NCBI GenBank assembly: GCA_963806045.1
Contig: CAWDWP010000016.1
Span: forward strand, 128,680-192,679
Direction: 5' to 3'
Length of the DNA: 64,000 nucleotides
From: DATCHW01 sp963806045
Lineage (GTDB): Bacteria; Bacteroidota; Ignavibacteria; Tepidaquicellales; Tepidaquicellaceae
The notes below the pieces were generated by a model, which saw only the letters and a program-made list of their open reading frames with translations, made no database searches and was not told the origin of the DNA. Shown piece by piece: positions 9,285 through 18,889 of the stretch. Numbering within the stretch: position 1 is the stretch's first letter; each line of letters starts with the position of its first letter. The position numbers were made by a program, and so were the translations under genes.

Positions 9285-9818
9285 TTAACCACCAGCTTCA
9301 TTTACTTTTTTCAAATCTTCTTCCTCCATCTTCAAGAATGCATATTTCTTGTCAATATTAGCCATATTGATTTGATCAAGTATTTCAACCATAGTTTTAT
9401 ATTTCATTTTTCTGTCAAATTTCAAAAGAACAAGGAGGTCTAGATTTTTTTGCTTGTTTAATGCTGCTACTGTTTCAAGTTTAACTTTAATATCTTTTAC
9501 ATCAACTTTTTCAACAGGCTGTTCTGAGCCATCAGAATTACCTCTAAAGGTATAAATGTTGCCCTTTTCAGAAACTCTAACAAACAAAACAGTTCCCATA
9601 TCAACTTTTAATTTATCTTTCTCTTCACCTTTAGGTAAATTAATTCTCATTACCTGAGGTTTTGAAAGTGTAGTTGTTAGCATAAAGAAAGTTAAAAGCA
9701 GCATTATTACGTCCACCATAGGGGTCATATCAATTTTTACACCGGCTTTTTTGACGGTTTTGTGTTGCTTACCGCGTCCTCCCCCTGCATCCGGGGAATC
9801 GAAATCTGTTCCTGACAT
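9285..9818 (-). CDS. exbD: ExbD/TolR biopolymer transport protein (second copy)
   Basis: The 177-residue protein has a cytoplasmic N-terminus, one transmembrane helix beginning KIDMTPMVDVIMLLLTFFML (residues about 29-48) and a periplasmic domain. The Asp in MVDVIM is the proton-carrying residue of the ExbD/TolR family. The start is supported by AGGAG shortly before the ATG. It is the last gene of an ExbB-ExbD-ExbD set and is followed by a strong terminator. It should use proton flow to energise an outer-membrane process, but no TonB gene is visible here. Confidence 0.94.
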   Translation of the reverse strand: MSGTDFDSPDAGGGRGKQHKTVKKAGVKIDMTPMVDVIMLLLTFFMLTTTLSKPQVMRINLPKGEEKDKLKVDMGTVLFVRVSEKGNIYTFRGNSDGSEQPVEKVDVKDIKVKLETVAALNKQKNLDLLVLLKFDRKMKYKTMVEILDQINMANIDKKYAFLKMEEEDLKKVNEAGG

Positions 9819-9846
9819 TATTTAAACTCCTAAATTAAGTTTTTAT

Positions 9847-10431
9847 TTAGTTTTTTTCTCTTTTAAGCTGTGTTAGCATATTGAACACCGTATTTCTGGT
9901 TTCTTTTAGTGAAGCCATCAAATCTTCCATAGCACCAAAATCCGCATCCTGGTCACCTTTAACAACTATCCTCAAAGCAGAATTTCCTTTTTCATCTCTC
10001 GGTCCTTTTGCTTTTATGTCACTAAGCTTTTTTTCAAATTCTGCTTTTGAAGGGAGGAACATAACAGGCCGTTTGAAGTCCTGACCTCCGACTTTTCCAG
10101 ACGTTTTGAATTCGCTTTGTGTTAAAGAATCCGGATGATATACGCCGATACCATATTCATCACCGAATAATTCTTTTCTAAGAACCGGATTATCGACATC
10201 GAGGAAGATATCTCCGCTTTTAGTAAGTGTTATAGTCAATAATTTTGTATCAGGCACCTTGCTCGTGTCCGCATCAGACGATTTTGGAAGAGTTACTTCA
10301 ACTGCTGCCGATTCGACTATTTTAAAAGTCGCTGTAAGCATAAAAAATGTCAGAAGAAGCATGATAACATCAACCATGGGTGTCATATCAATTTTAATAT
10401 CAGCTTTCTTAATATCTCTTACTTTTTTCAT
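9847..10431 (-). CDS. exbD: ExbD/TolR biopolymer transport protein (first copy)
   Basis: This 194-residue ExbD-like protein has the same helix start KIDMTPMVDVIMLLLTFFML, with the conserved membrane Asp, directly after a short Lys-rich N-terminus (MKKVRDIKKADI). The periplasmic part is longer than in the second copy and differs strongly from it, so the two are paralogues rather than a recent duplication. Two different ExbD subunits beside one ExbB are frequent in Bacteroidota-like genomes and suggest a mixed pentamer-dimer motor. It is 55 bp after exbB. Confidence 0.94.
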   Translation of the reverse strand: MKKVRDIKKADIKIDMTPMVDVIMLLLTFFMLTATFKIVESAAVEVTLPKSSDADTSKVPDTKLLTITLTKSGDIFLDVDNPVLRKELFGDEYGIGVYHPDSLTQSEFKTSGKVGGQDFKRPVMFLPSKAEFEKKLSDIKAKGPRDEKGNSALRIVVKGDQDADFGAMEDLMASLKETRNTVFNMLTQLKREKN

Positions 10432-10486
10432 ACCTGAAAATTAAATATTCTTTATAAAAAATTTCTGTATTTTTAAAAAAATTGAT

Positions 10487-11266
10487 TTACTTGGATTTAT
10501 AAGCGATTATTGCCAACAGATTATAAGTCGCTTCATCAATCATATAAGTAATGGTACCAACTTTTGTAAGGAAGAAATTATAAGAAATAGTACCGATGAT
10601 TGCACCACCCAGTCCAAAAGCTGTATTAATAAGAGCTTCGGATATACCATTCGACAATGCTGTCGGATCAGGATTACCTGCAACAGCCAGAGCCTGGAAT
10701 GATCTGATCATACCTAATACTGTTCCAAACAGACCAAATAAAACGGAAACGGAAGCGATAGTTGCAAGAGCAGAGAGATTTCTATTCAGAAGCGGAAGTT
10801 CCAAACCCATTGCTTCTTCAATTGCATTCTTTACTTCTTCTAACTTACTTTCCGCATCTTTTGATTTATCACTTGCAATAACCTGGTACGTTTCAAGACC
10901 TTGCTTAAGAATATTTGCAATAGAACCTTTTTGTTTATCACATAATGCGATGGTACCTTCGATGTCACCGTCTTTTAATGTAATTTGTATATTTTTCAAG
11001 AAAGGTTCGATTGGGCCTTTTCCTTTTGCTTTGCCGAGTGAAAGTGCTCTTTCAATTGAATAGGTACAAACCATAATTAATAAAGCAATCAAAGGCATAA
11101 CTACCCAGCCACCCAGGTAAATAACTCCAAAATAATTTCCTTTTTTAGGAGTCATTGTTCCAGGTTCAAAATTGTTAGGATTTCCTAATATGAAGAAAAA
11201 GATAACAATAGCAGCAATTAGTGCAACTGATATCAATATGGCACTAAACATTCCCGATTTTTTCAT
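10487..11266 (-). CDS. exbB: ExbB/TolQ/MotA-type proton channel
   Basis: The 259 residues contain an N-terminal helix (residues about 8-28), a second helix (about 50-70), a cytoplasmic loop and two C-terminal helices with ASVSVLFGLFGTVLGMIRSF and LGGAIIGTISYNFF. The GLFGTVLGMI segment is typical of the MotA/TolQ/ExbB family. A clear GGAGG site lies 12 nt before the ATG. It forms an operon with the two exbD genes. The STAS gene upstream is on the same strand, separated by 67 bp. Confidence 0.94.
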   Translation of the reverse strand: MKKSGMFSAILISVALIAAIVIFFFILGNPNNFEPGTMTPKKGNYFGVIYLGGWVVMPLIALLIMVCTYSIERALSLGKAKGKGPIEPFLKNIQITLKDGDIEGTIALCDKQKGSIANILKQGLETYQVIASDKSKDAESKLEEVKNAIEEAMGLELPLLNRNLSALATIASVSVLFGLFGTVLGMIRSFQALAVAGNPDPTALSNGISEALINTAFGLGGAIIGTISYNFFLTKVGTITYMIDEATYNLLAIIAYKSK

Positions 11267-11333
11267 TTATTTTTCGACCTCCGTTTAATTTTTATTTATT
11301 TAAATTAATCTATTTTATTAAGAGAATTCAATT

Positions 11334-11681
11334 TCATTTAAAACTCGCTAATGATTCTTCTAGCGAATGGAAGGAATCAAAAATTAAGGACAATTTGGTT
11401 ATTACGAAAAGGTTTTCAAGGTTTTTATTAAGCTGACATAGGACGACTTTGCCATCTCTTTTTGTGTAATTTGCATGAGCAGAAATTAAAACACCTAACG
11501 CTGTGCTGTTAAGATATAAAACCTGACCAAGGTCAATTATCAATTTCTTATTTCCTTTCTCGGAAAGTAATTTGATGGAATCACGTAATTCATCAGTTTC
11601 ATCCCCGCCAACAAAATTTCCTTTCGGCTGGATTACTACAATGTCTCTTTCATTATGTTCAGTTACTTTAATTTTTGCCAT
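11334..11681 (-). CDS. STAS-domain protein (anti-sigma factor antagonist type)
   Basis: This is a single STAS domain of 115 residues. The central LYLNSTALGVLISAH corresponds to the conserved D/N-S-S/T-x-x-G loop, where the Ser is phosphorylated in SpoIIAA-type proteins. The N-terminal IVVIQPKGNFVGGDETDEL matches the first strands. Such proteins bind anti-sigma factors or take part in signalling complexes, but no kinase, phosphatase or sigma factor gene is adjacent. The partner is unknown. Confidence 0.88.
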   Translation of the reverse strand: MAKIKVTEHNERDIVVIQPKGNFVGGDETDELRDSIKLLSEKGNKKLIIDLGQVLYLNSTALGVLISAHANYTKRDGKVVLCQLNKNLENLFVITKLSLIFDSFHSLEESLASFK

Positions 11682-11765
11682 ATATTTTTATTTTATAAGT
11701 TAATAAAATAATTTAATAATATGAAATATTCAATTAACAAATTGGTTATTCTTTAAAAAATCCGC

Positions 11766-12326
11766 CTAAACTTCCAGTTTTAGAAGAATATTTTTACTGA
11801 TTATATTTATTTCGCCCAGACCGTCAATTTTAATAATATCCGAAATACTATTATAAAATTCCAATACCGGAGAAGTTAGTTCTTTGTATAATTTAAACCT
11901 TTTCCTTATAGATTGTTCATTATCATCACTTCTACCTCTTTTAAGCAGTCTCCTTAAAAGTTCATCTTCAGCAGCATCTAAATATATCACTTTAAAATTT
12001 GAATATTTCAATTCTTTAAAAATATCATTCAGAGCTTTAGCCTGGTCAACAGTTCTTGGAAAACCATCCAGAATAAAACCATTTAATGTTGTTTTCGAAC
12101 CATTTAACAAGGTTTCTTTTACAATTCCTATCATTATATCATCGGGAACAAGTTCTCCCCTGTCCATTAATTCTTTTGCTTTCAAACCCAATTCAGTTCC
12201 TTTTTCTGCGGAAGCTCTTAATACTTCACCGGTTGATAAATGAAAAAGATTAAGCTTTTCAGAAATTAATTGTGCTTGCGTTCCTTTACCTACACCCGGA
12301 GGCCCGAAAATTAGTAATTGATGCAT
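11766..12326 (-). CDS. adk: Adenylate kinase
   Basis: The enzyme catalyses AMP + ATP = 2 ADP. The start at 12326 gives MHQLLIFGPPGVGKGTQAQ, with the P-loop GPPGVGKGT directly at the N-terminus as in all adenylate kinases, and a length of 186 residues. A longer frame starting at 12416 would add 30 residues that overlap rlmN and is rejected. LSTGEVLRA, DGFPRTVDQA and RRLLKRGRSDD are the AMP-binding, central and lid segments. The lid is short and lacks the zinc-finger cysteines. It follows rlmN by 10 bp. Confidence 0.96.
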   Translation of the reverse strand: MHQLLIFGPPGVGKGTQAQLISEKLNLFHLSTGEVLRASAEKGTELGLKAKELMDRGELVPDDIMIGIVKETLLNGSKTTLNGFILDGFPRTVDQAKALNDIFKELKYSNFKVIYLDAAEDELLRRLLKRGRSDDNEQSIRKRFKLYKELTSPVLEFYNSISDIIKIDGLGEINIISKNILLKLEV

Positions 12327-12336
12327 AAATTCAATA

Positions 12337-13467
12337 TTATTTTTGATACAGAGTAGCAAGTTGTCCACAAGCAGCATTGATGTCAACCCCACTGCTAGAA
12401 CGTAAGTTAACGACAACTTTCTTATTTTTCAACTTTGTAATAAACGAATTTAAACTATTAATTAAAAGTGAATTATATTTACCGTTTTCATAAAATTCTT
12501 CTTTCCTGTAAATATCCAAAGGAGGTTTGAGTATAGAATGAATTGGATGAAAAGGAATCAGATTGAAATTGCAAGGTACCATTCCCGATAATTTTGAGAG
12601 CCTGTTAATATCATTGACCCCGTCATTCAGATTATGGAAGTAAATATATTCATATGTTATTTTTGTTTTAGTTTTCCGGTAAAAATAAATTAGTTCCTGA
12701 TAAATATCAGAAAGTTTATTAATTTTTGCAGCCGGAATTATTTTTTCACGTAATCCCTGATCAGTTGTGTGAAGAGACAGAGCAAGCTTAGTATTTTTTA
12801 TCTTCCTATTCTCATCTTTGGCAAGTATATCCGCAAATTTTCTAATCTTAGTTTTAAACCCTACTGTCGAAACGGTAATTTTTTTTGATGAGAGTCCAAA
12901 GCCATCTTTATCGGTAAGTACTTTCAAAGCTTTAATAAGATTCTCAAAGTTTAAAAAAGGTTCACCCATACCCATAAAAACAATGTTTGTAGGCTGAAGT
13001 TGGGTAATTTTTTTCACAAGATAAACCTGTAGAATTATCTCACTTAAATCGAGATTTTTCAGAAATCCCATTTTCCCTGTTGCGCAAAATTCACAACCGA
13101 CGTTACATCCAACCTGAGTTGAAACACAAATTGTATTTCTATTATCTTCTGAGATTAGAACTGTTTCAATTTTGTGATTATCACCGCTATTATTATAATC
13201 CGGAATTTCAAACAAAAATTTCTGTGTATTATCAATTGATTTTGACACAGTTATCAATTTTAATGACGGTATAAAATATTTATCCTTTAACTGTTCTTTG
13301 ATAATCTTTGGAATTCCACGCAAATTGTCAAAATTATCAGTTAACAATTTATGTAATGCGATAAATATCTGCAAAGAACGGTACTTATAATCTATTATGT
13401 CTGATAATTCGCCCGAAAGGTCATCAAGAGTAAAATTATAAATATTTTTCATACTAAAAAATAACAT
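12337..13467 (-). CDS. rlmN: 23S rRNA/tRNA adenine-C2 methyltransferase (radical SAM)
   Basis: RlmN methylates A2503 of 23S rRNA and A37 of some tRNAs. The radical-SAM cluster is visible as C121, C125 and C128 in CNVGCEFCATGKMG. VFMGMGEPFLN is the GxGE region. The C-terminal SSSGVDINAACGQL contains the catalytic methyl-carrying cysteine of the family. Length 376 is slightly above average; the ATG at 13452 (MKNIYNF) is an equally plausible start. It is divergent from the UvrD gene and co-transcribed with adk by position. Confidence 0.96.
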   Translation of the reverse strand: MLFFSMKNIYNFTLDDLSGELSDIIDYKYRSLQIFIALHKLLTDNFDNLRGIPKIIKEQLKDKYFIPSLKLITVSKSIDNTQKFLFEIPDYNNSGDNHKIETVLISEDNRNTICVSTQVGCNVGCEFCATGKMGFLKNLDLSEIILQVYLVKKITQLQPTNIVFMGMGEPFLNFENLIKALKVLTDKDGFGLSSKKITVSTVGFKTKIRKFADILAKDENRKIKNTKLALSLHTTDQGLREKIIPAAKINKLSDIYQELIYFYRKTKTKITYEYIYFHNLNDGVNDINRLSKLSGMVPCNFNLIPFHPIHSILKPPLDIYRKEEFYENGKYNSLLINSLNSFITKLKNKKVVVNLRSSSGVDINAACGQLATLYQK

Positions 13468-13594
13468 ATCGCAAATGAAATAAAAATTGAAATAATAAAT
13501 TTGATGAATTATTTTACACTTTTATAAATAACTTGATTTAATATGATGAATAATTTTTTTATCTTAACACTCCTAAATTTTCATAACTGAGTTG

Positions 13595-15826
13595 ATGCTG
13601 TTAGATTTATCCAATTTAAATCCTGAACAAAAGAAAGCAGTCGAAGAGATTAATGGTCCCTGCATGATAATTGCCGGTGCAGGAAGCGGAAAAACCAGAG
13701 TCCTGACTTATAAAATTGCTTATCTTATAGAATCCGGAATAAATCCTTACAAGATTCTGTCTCTTACTTTCACTAATAAAGCTGCCGAAGAAATGAAAAG
13801 CAGAGTAGCTTCTTTGTCACCAATAAATATTGACCCTCTCTGGATTGGAACTTTCCATTCAATGTTTGCAAGGATGCTCAGGATTGAAGCTGAATTAATA
13901 GGATATACCAGAAACTATACCATATATGATTCTGATGATTCTCAAAACGTAATAAAGAGAATAATGGTTAGTCAGAATTTATCGGTGGAAAAAATCAATC
14001 CTGCAGCGATACATCACAGCATAAGCAATTTAAAAAATAAGCTTATCTATCCAAATGAATTTGCTTCTATTGCTAAATCAAAATTCGAAATAAAGGTCAG
14101 TGAAATATATTACGAATATCAGGTTTATTTAAGGAAAAGTAATTCGATGGATTTTGATGATTTACTTTTGAAACCTATAGAATTATTTGAAACCAGACCG
14201 GAGATATTAGAAAAATACCAAAACAGATTTCAATACATTTTAGTTGACGAATACCAGGACACTAACAGAGCTCAATATATCGTTTTAAAAATGCTGGCGG
14301 CAAAAAATCAAAATATTTCCGTTGTTGGAGATGATGCCCAATCAATTTATCACTGGAGGGGTGCGGAAATTAAGAATATTTTCGATTTCGAATCTGATTT
14401 TAACAACCATAAATTATTCCGGCTTGAGCAGAATTACCGTTCAACAAAAAAGATTCTATCACTTGCGGATAATGTGATAATGCAAAACAAAAAGCAGATA
14501 GAAAAGACATTATGGACGGAGAATGGAAGCGGAGAATTTATCACAATAATAGAAACTATGACCGACAGGGATGAAGCTCACCGGGTTGCGAGATATATTA
14601 AAGAAGAGCTTCACAAAAGCAAAATCAATTTTAAAGATTTTGCTGTTCTATACAGAACAAATGCCCAGTCAAGGCTTATTGAAGATGCAATGAGAGAAAA
14701 TGATATTCCATATTTAATAATCGGAGGTATAAGATTTTATCAGAGAAAAGAAATTAAAGATGTATTAAGTTATTTCAGAATAATTGTAAACCCAAACGAT
14801 GAAGAATCAATACTAAGAGTGTTGAATCTTACAGAAGGAATCGGAAAAACCACAATCGATAAACTCAATACAATTGCAGAGCATAGAAAAATAAGTCTTT
14901 CCGAAGTATTAAGTGAAATATCAAAAGAATCAATTTTTGGTGCCAAAATAAAATCGGGCTTAAAAAAGATTAACGATTATATTCAGAAATATAAATATCT
15001 TAAAGATGAAATATCGCTTTCTGAGCTTTGCAAAGCGATGATAGACGAAATTGGATTAATAAAAGAATTAAAAGAAGAAGGAACTCCGGAATCCGAAGAG
15101 CGATTAAACAACATAAACGAGTTGATATCGGCAATTGTCGAGTTTTCAGAAGATGATAAAGATGCAAAGCTTGAAGATTTTCTCCAAAAAGTCTCTTTAG
15201 TAGCGGATATTGATAACCTTGATAATAAAAAAAATGCAGTAACTCTGATGACAATCCACGCCGCTAAAGGTCTTGAATATTCCGTAGTCTTTATAACGGG
15301 ATTAGAAGAAGGTTTATTCCCGGTTACAGGTTCGATTTCAAGTGAAGAAGAACTTGAAGAAGAGCGAAGATTATTTTATGTTGCAATTACCAGGGCAAAA
15401 GAAAAACTCTATATTTCTTTTGCAAATCAGCGTCATAGATTCGGCACTCCATCATATCAGATGAAATCCAGATTCCTGAAAGAAATTGACCAGGAAGTAT
15501 TAACAGCGAATACTGTTTATGATGGCTTTAAGCTTAACCAGAGCGGCAGAAACATTGTTAACAAAAGCACAGGGAAAAGACTTTTAGATTTTAAAGGTTC
15601 ACGGTTTGAATCAATTAAGATAAAACAACATGAAAATTTTTATGAAGATGATGACAAATTCCCTGAAATATCTAAAGGTGTCAAAATTTATCATGAAAAA
15701 TTTGGTAACGGGACTGTAGTTTCAACAACGGGGAGAGGAACAGAAAAGAAAGCCGAGATATATTTCGATGACATAGGCGTTATAAAAATTATTCTTAAAT
15801 ATGCAAAAATGAGGGTATCAGGATGA
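13595..15826 (+). CDS. UvrD/PcrA-type ATP-dependent DNA helicase
   Basis: This superfamily 1A helicase has 743 residues from the ATG at 13595; the TTG just before it is an alternative. Motifs in order: LNPEQKKAVE (Q motif), IAGAGSGKTRVL (Walker A), LTFTNKAAEEM, FHSMFARMLR, ILVDEYQDTNRAQY (Walker B), VVGDDAQSIYHWRGA, LEQNYRSTKKIL, VTLMTIHAAKGLEY and RRLFYVAITRAKEKL. These define PcrA/UvrD/Rep helicases of mismatch or excision repair. The C-terminal 60 residues form the Tudor-like PcrA tail (VKIYHEKFGNGTVVS). The stop overlaps the start of the EVE gene as ATGA. Confidence 0.95.
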   Translation: MLLDLSNLNPEQKKAVEEINGPCMIIAGAGSGKTRVLTYKIAYLIESGINPYKILSLTFTNKAAEEMKSRVASLSPINIDPLWIGTFHSMFARMLRIEAELIGYTRNYTIYDSDDSQNVIKRIMVSQNLSVEKINPAAIHHSISNLKNKLIYPNEFASIAKSKFEIKVSEIYYEYQVYLRKSNSMDFDDLLLKPIELFETRPEILEKYQNRFQYILVDEYQDTNRAQYIVLKMLAAKNQNISVVGDDAQSIYHWRGAEIKNIFDFESDFNNHKLFRLEQNYRSTKKILSLADNVIMQNKKQIEKTLWTENGSGEFITIIETMTDRDEAHRVARYIKEELHKSKINFKDFAVLYRTNAQSRLIEDAMRENDIPYLIIGGIRFYQRKEIKDVLSYFRIIVNPNDEESILRVLNLTEGIGKTTIDKLNTIAEHRKISLSEVLSEISKESIFGAKIKSGLKKINDYIQKYKYLKDEISLSELCKAMIDEIGLIKELKEEGTPESEERLNNINELISAIVEFSEDDKDAKLEDFLQKVSLVADIDNLDNKKNAVTLMTIHAAKGLEYSVVFITGLEEGLFPVTGSISSEEELEEERRLFYVAITRAKEKLYISFANQRHRFGTPSYQMKSRFLKEIDQEVLTANTVYDGFKLNQSGRNIVNKSTGKRLLDFKGSRFESIKIKQHENFYEDDDKFPEISKGVKIYHEKFGNGTVVSTTGRGTEKKAEIYFDDIGVIKIILKYAKMRVSG

Positions 15827-16233
15827 ATTACTGGTTATTAAAAACAGAACCTTCTGTTTATTCATTTAACAATTTATTAAGCGATGGAAAGACTTGCTGG
15901 GATGGAGTTACGAGCAATGCCGGACTGAAATTTATCAGAAGTATTCAAAAAGGAGATTTCGCATTCATTTATCATACAGGAAATGAAAAATGCATTACCG
16001 GCATTTCAGAAATCGTATCAAATCCTTATAAAGACCCCAAATCAGATGATGAGAGGTTAGTTGTATTTGATATTAAACCATTGAAGAAACTGGTTAAAGA
16101 GATTACGTTAACTCAAATCAAATCAGATAAAGTTTTCTCAGACTTTGCATTAGTAAGAGAAGGCAGACTAACTGTTGTACCGGTTTCTAAGGAATTATGG
16201 AATTACATATTAAAACTAAGTGATACAAAATAA
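15823..16233 (+). CDS. EVE-domain protein
   Basis: This 136-residue protein is a complete EVE domain of the PUA-like superfamily, which reads modified bases in DNA or RNA. YWLLKTEPSVYSFNNLL at the N-terminus, WDGVTSNAGLKFIR and KGDFAFIYHTGNEKCITGIS form the base-binding pocket segments. The ATG overlaps the stop of the UvrD-type helicase by four bases, indicating translational coupling. The natural ligand is unknown. A link to DNA repair is inferred only from the gene order. Confidence 0.93.
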   Translation: MNYWLLKTEPSVYSFNNLLSDGKTCWDGVTSNAGLKFIRSIQKGDFAFIYHTGNEKCITGISEIVSNPYKDPKSDDERLVVFDIKPLKKLVKEITLTQIKSDKVFSDFALVREGRLTVVPVSKELWNYILKLSDTK

Positions 16234-16256
16234 TTTAAAAACTAAAAACGATAAAA

Positions 16257-16928
16257 TTGGAATTTTTCAAAGACATATATAACATTGTAACCGAAAAGGA
16301 TTTTCTTAAAAATCTGATAATGTGGGGCGGATATATAGGGTTATTTATTATTGTTTACGCGGAAACCGGATTGCTATTAGGTTTTTTCTTACCGGGTGAT
16401 TCACTACTGGTTACTGCGGGACTTTTAGCTGCAACTCCCGTATCGGCAGCTACTCCGGATGTTCATTACCTGAATATTGTATATTTAATTCTCCTGCTAA
16501 TTCCTGCTTCGATTCTTGGTGATAACACCGGATATTTAATTGGATATAAAGCAGGACCAAAGCTTTTTAAAAAAGAACAATCTTTATTTTTCCGAAAAGA
16601 TTATTTGATAAAAACACACGAATTTTATGAAAAATACGGCGGTATTGCATTAATACTTGCAAAGTTTACGCCGATTGTCAGAGCGTTCGTAGCTACGGTA
16701 GCAGGAATAGGACAGATGAGTTACTGGAAGTTTTTTAGATTTAATATGATAGGTGCTATTACCTGGATTTCAAGTATGACGTTACTCGGTTACTTTCTCG
16801 GCAGAAATATTCCGGATATTGATAAACACATAGAAAAAGTTATTGCAGTAATTATATTTATATCTTTCCTGCCAATTATTATTAAATATATCAGACATAA
16901 ATTATCAAAGAAAAAAATTACAGCATAA
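16257..16928 (+). CDS. DedA family membrane protein
   Basis: The 223-residue protein has a VTT/SNARE-associated domain. ETGLLLGFFLPGDSLL is the conserved re-entrant segment with the acidic residue and FLPGDSLL motif. GDNTGYLIGYKAG, then LAKFTPIVRAFVATVAGIGQ, contain the conserved Arg of DedA proteins. Members affect polyprenyl-phosphate or phospholipid flipping at the inner membrane. Translation starts with TTG at 16257; no ATG gives a full N-terminus. Confidence 0.93.
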   Translation: MEFFKDIYNIVTEKDFLKNLIMWGGYIGLFIIVYAETGLLLGFFLPGDSLLVTAGLLAATPVSAATPDVHYLNIVYLILLLIPASILGDNTGYLIGYKAGPKLFKKEQSLFFRKDYLIKTHEFYEKYGGIALILAKFTPIVRAFVATVAGIGQMSYWKFFRFNMIGAITWISSMTLLGYFLGRNIPDIDKHIEKVIAVIIFISFLPIIIKYIRHKLSKKKITA

Positions 16929-17047
16929 CAAGTTAATATTTATGGTAGAAGAAAGATGATTTTAACAGGAATATTTGATTACTATCTATTTTAAGATTGT
17001 ATCAATACTTATATTATTATATTTTTGTAAACTAAGTATTTAATTAC

Positions 17048-17134
17048 AGAGAGTTGTCCGAGTGGTTGAAGGAGCACGCCTGGAAAGTGTGTAACTGGGG
17101 AACTGGTTCGCGGGTTCGAATCCCGCACTCTCTG
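17048..17134 (+). tRNA. tRNA-Ser (anticodon GGA)
   Basis: The acceptor arms AGAGAGT (17048-17054) and ACTCTCT (17127-17133) pair fully, with G at 17134 as discriminator. The D arm TCCGAGTGGTTGAAGGA, the anticodon GGA at 17082-17084, a long variable arm AACTGGGGAACTGGTT (class II, as in serine tRNAs) and the T arm GCGGGTTCGAATCCCGC are all present. CCA is not encoded. Confidence 0.98.
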
Positions 17135-17153
17135 CAGAGAAAGCATAAACAAT

Positions 17154-17184
17154 AAAAAAAGCAGATAATAATCTGCTTTTTTTA
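17154..17184 (+). terminator. Intrinsic terminator after tRNA-Ser
   Basis: GCAGAT and ATCTGC, extended by A and T runs, form the stem around AATA, followed by about eight T. It starts 20 bp after the tRNA. Confidence 0.9.
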
Positions 17185-17282
17185 TTAAAAACTTCAACAA
17201 ACCAGCTATTATATAAAATTTTTTTATACAGATTTTAATCCTGACTTGAGTTTATAACAAGAATTAATTTAATTAGTTCGAT

Positions 17283-18663
17283 ATGATGAATGAATCGAGA
17301 TTTAAATTATATATATTAATCATAATTACGCTGTCGTCATTTATGACAGCATTTATGGGTTCAGCGATAAATGTTGCTCTTCCAATCATAGGAAAAGAAT
17401 TTAATGCTGGTGCTGTATTATTAAGCTGGTTTGCTACTGCATACTTATTAACCACAGCGGTTTTACTTATTCCTATAGGAAAACTTTCCGATATATACGG
17501 AAGAGGAAAATTTTTAAAGGCAGGTATAATAATATTTTCAGTGGGTTCACTTCTTTGCGGATTATCAAATTCCGGAATTGTACTTTTAATTTTAAGATTA
17601 TTTCAGGGTATTGGTTCGGCAATGATTTTTACCACAGCTGCTGCAATTCTTGTTTCCGTTTTTCCGATTAACGAAAGAGGAAAAGTAATTGGAATTTATA
17701 TAACATCCGTTTATACCGGTCTTTCTACAGGACCATTTCTGGGCGGTATTATTTCCCATTACCTTGGATGGAGGTATATTTTTTATTTCAATTTTATTAT
17801 AGGAACGATTCTAATTTTGTTCGTATTTATGAAACTGAAAACTGACTGGATTGAAGCTGAAGATGAAAAATTTGATTTGACAGGTTCAATCATATATATA
17901 CTTTCCCTGACTGCTCTTATGCTGGGACTCACTTTTCTGCCCCAAATAACAGGTGCCATTTTACTGATTTCCGGATTAACGGGGCTTTATGTTTTTTATT
18001 TATATGAAAAGAAAAAGGAGAATCCTGTTTTTAATGTTAATCGTTTTTAAATCCAATAAAACATTTACATATTCTAATATAGCGGCTCTGATAAATTACA
18101 GTGCAACTTTCGCAATAAGTTTTCTAATGAGTTTATATCTGCAAAATATAAAGGGTTTAACTTCTCAGGACGCAGGTTTTATATTAGTTACACAACCTCT
18201 GATGATGGCAGTGTTTTCTCCTCTTGCGGGTAAATTATCGGATAAAATCGAGCCTCAAAAAGTTGCTTCTTTGGGAATGGGATTTTTGACAGGAGGATTA
18301 ATTTTATTTGCCTTCCTGAACGTGGACTTTAGTTATTTATTAATAATCGTCAATCTTGCAATAATTGGGTTTGGATTTGCTTTGTTTTCCTCACCTAATA
18401 CAAATGCTGTTATGAGTTCTGTTGACAAAAGATACTATGGAGTGGCATCATCAACACTTTCATCAATGAGAATGGTTGGTCAGATGTTTAGCATGGGTAT
18501 TGTGATTGTAATATTTTCAATATTTATCGGAAAAGGAGAAATAACTGCCGATAATCAAGAGGCTTTTATCTCCGGCATAAGGTTAGCATTTTTACTTTTC
18601 AGTGTATTGTGTTTTTTAGGTATTTTTGCATCGTTAGCGAGAGGAAAAATACATAACAATTGA
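17283..18663 (+). CDS. MFS drug/proton antiporter (DHA2 type), frameshifted
   Basis: Two overlapping frames (17283-18050 and 17989-18663) together encode one 14-helix EmrB/QacA-type exporter of about 460 residues. The first half has AINVALPIIGKEF, the motif A-like GKLSDIYGRGK and the antiporter segment GPFLGGIISHYLGWR. The second has SPLAGKLSDKIEPQK. The first frame ends NVNRF-stop at CGT TTT TAA (18042-18050). Reading one base further gives FKSNKTFTYSN, which restores the family sequence, so one T in the run 18044-18048 is extra. It could be a sequencing error, a real mutation or +1 slippage. Confidence 0.85.
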
Positions 18664-18889
18664 AGAATGAAAAATGATTAATGAGTAATGAATAATGGAA
18701 AAAGTAGTCAGTAGTTAGTAGCAAATATGACCGACGCTATACAACGATTAATGAGAAATGATGAACTGTTAATGAGAAATGAAGAATCAGTAATAAGAGA
18801 TAAAAAATGAACTACAATAAATTAACTTATAAAAAAAGGACAGAATAAATTAGTCTACCTTTTGGAAACATTTGTAAAAAATAAACCTG
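18664..18889. repeat. Noncoding AT-rich stretch with short degenerate repeats
   Basis: TTAATGAGAAATGA occurs at 18748 and 18769, and related AATGA/TAATGAG words fill 18664-18800. I see no ORF, tRNA or clear promoter. The sequence lies between convergent genes. Confidence 0.5.

Noticed and set aside
10596..11063. 155-residue plus-strand ORF
   Set aside because: Antisense shadow of exbB.
12327..12416. Upstream extension of adenylate kinase
   Set aside because: The 30 extra residues overlap rlmN and would displace the P-loop from the N-terminus; the ATG at 12326 fits the family.
17009..17200. 63-residue minus-strand ORF across the tRNA
   Set aside because: It is the antisense translation of tRNA-Ser (RDSNPR-type peptide), a well-known false gene.
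18664..18800. Possible CRISPR-like repeats
   Set aside because: The repeated words are short, degenerate and 21 bp apart without spacers of constant length; no cas genes. No CRISPR array seen in the window.
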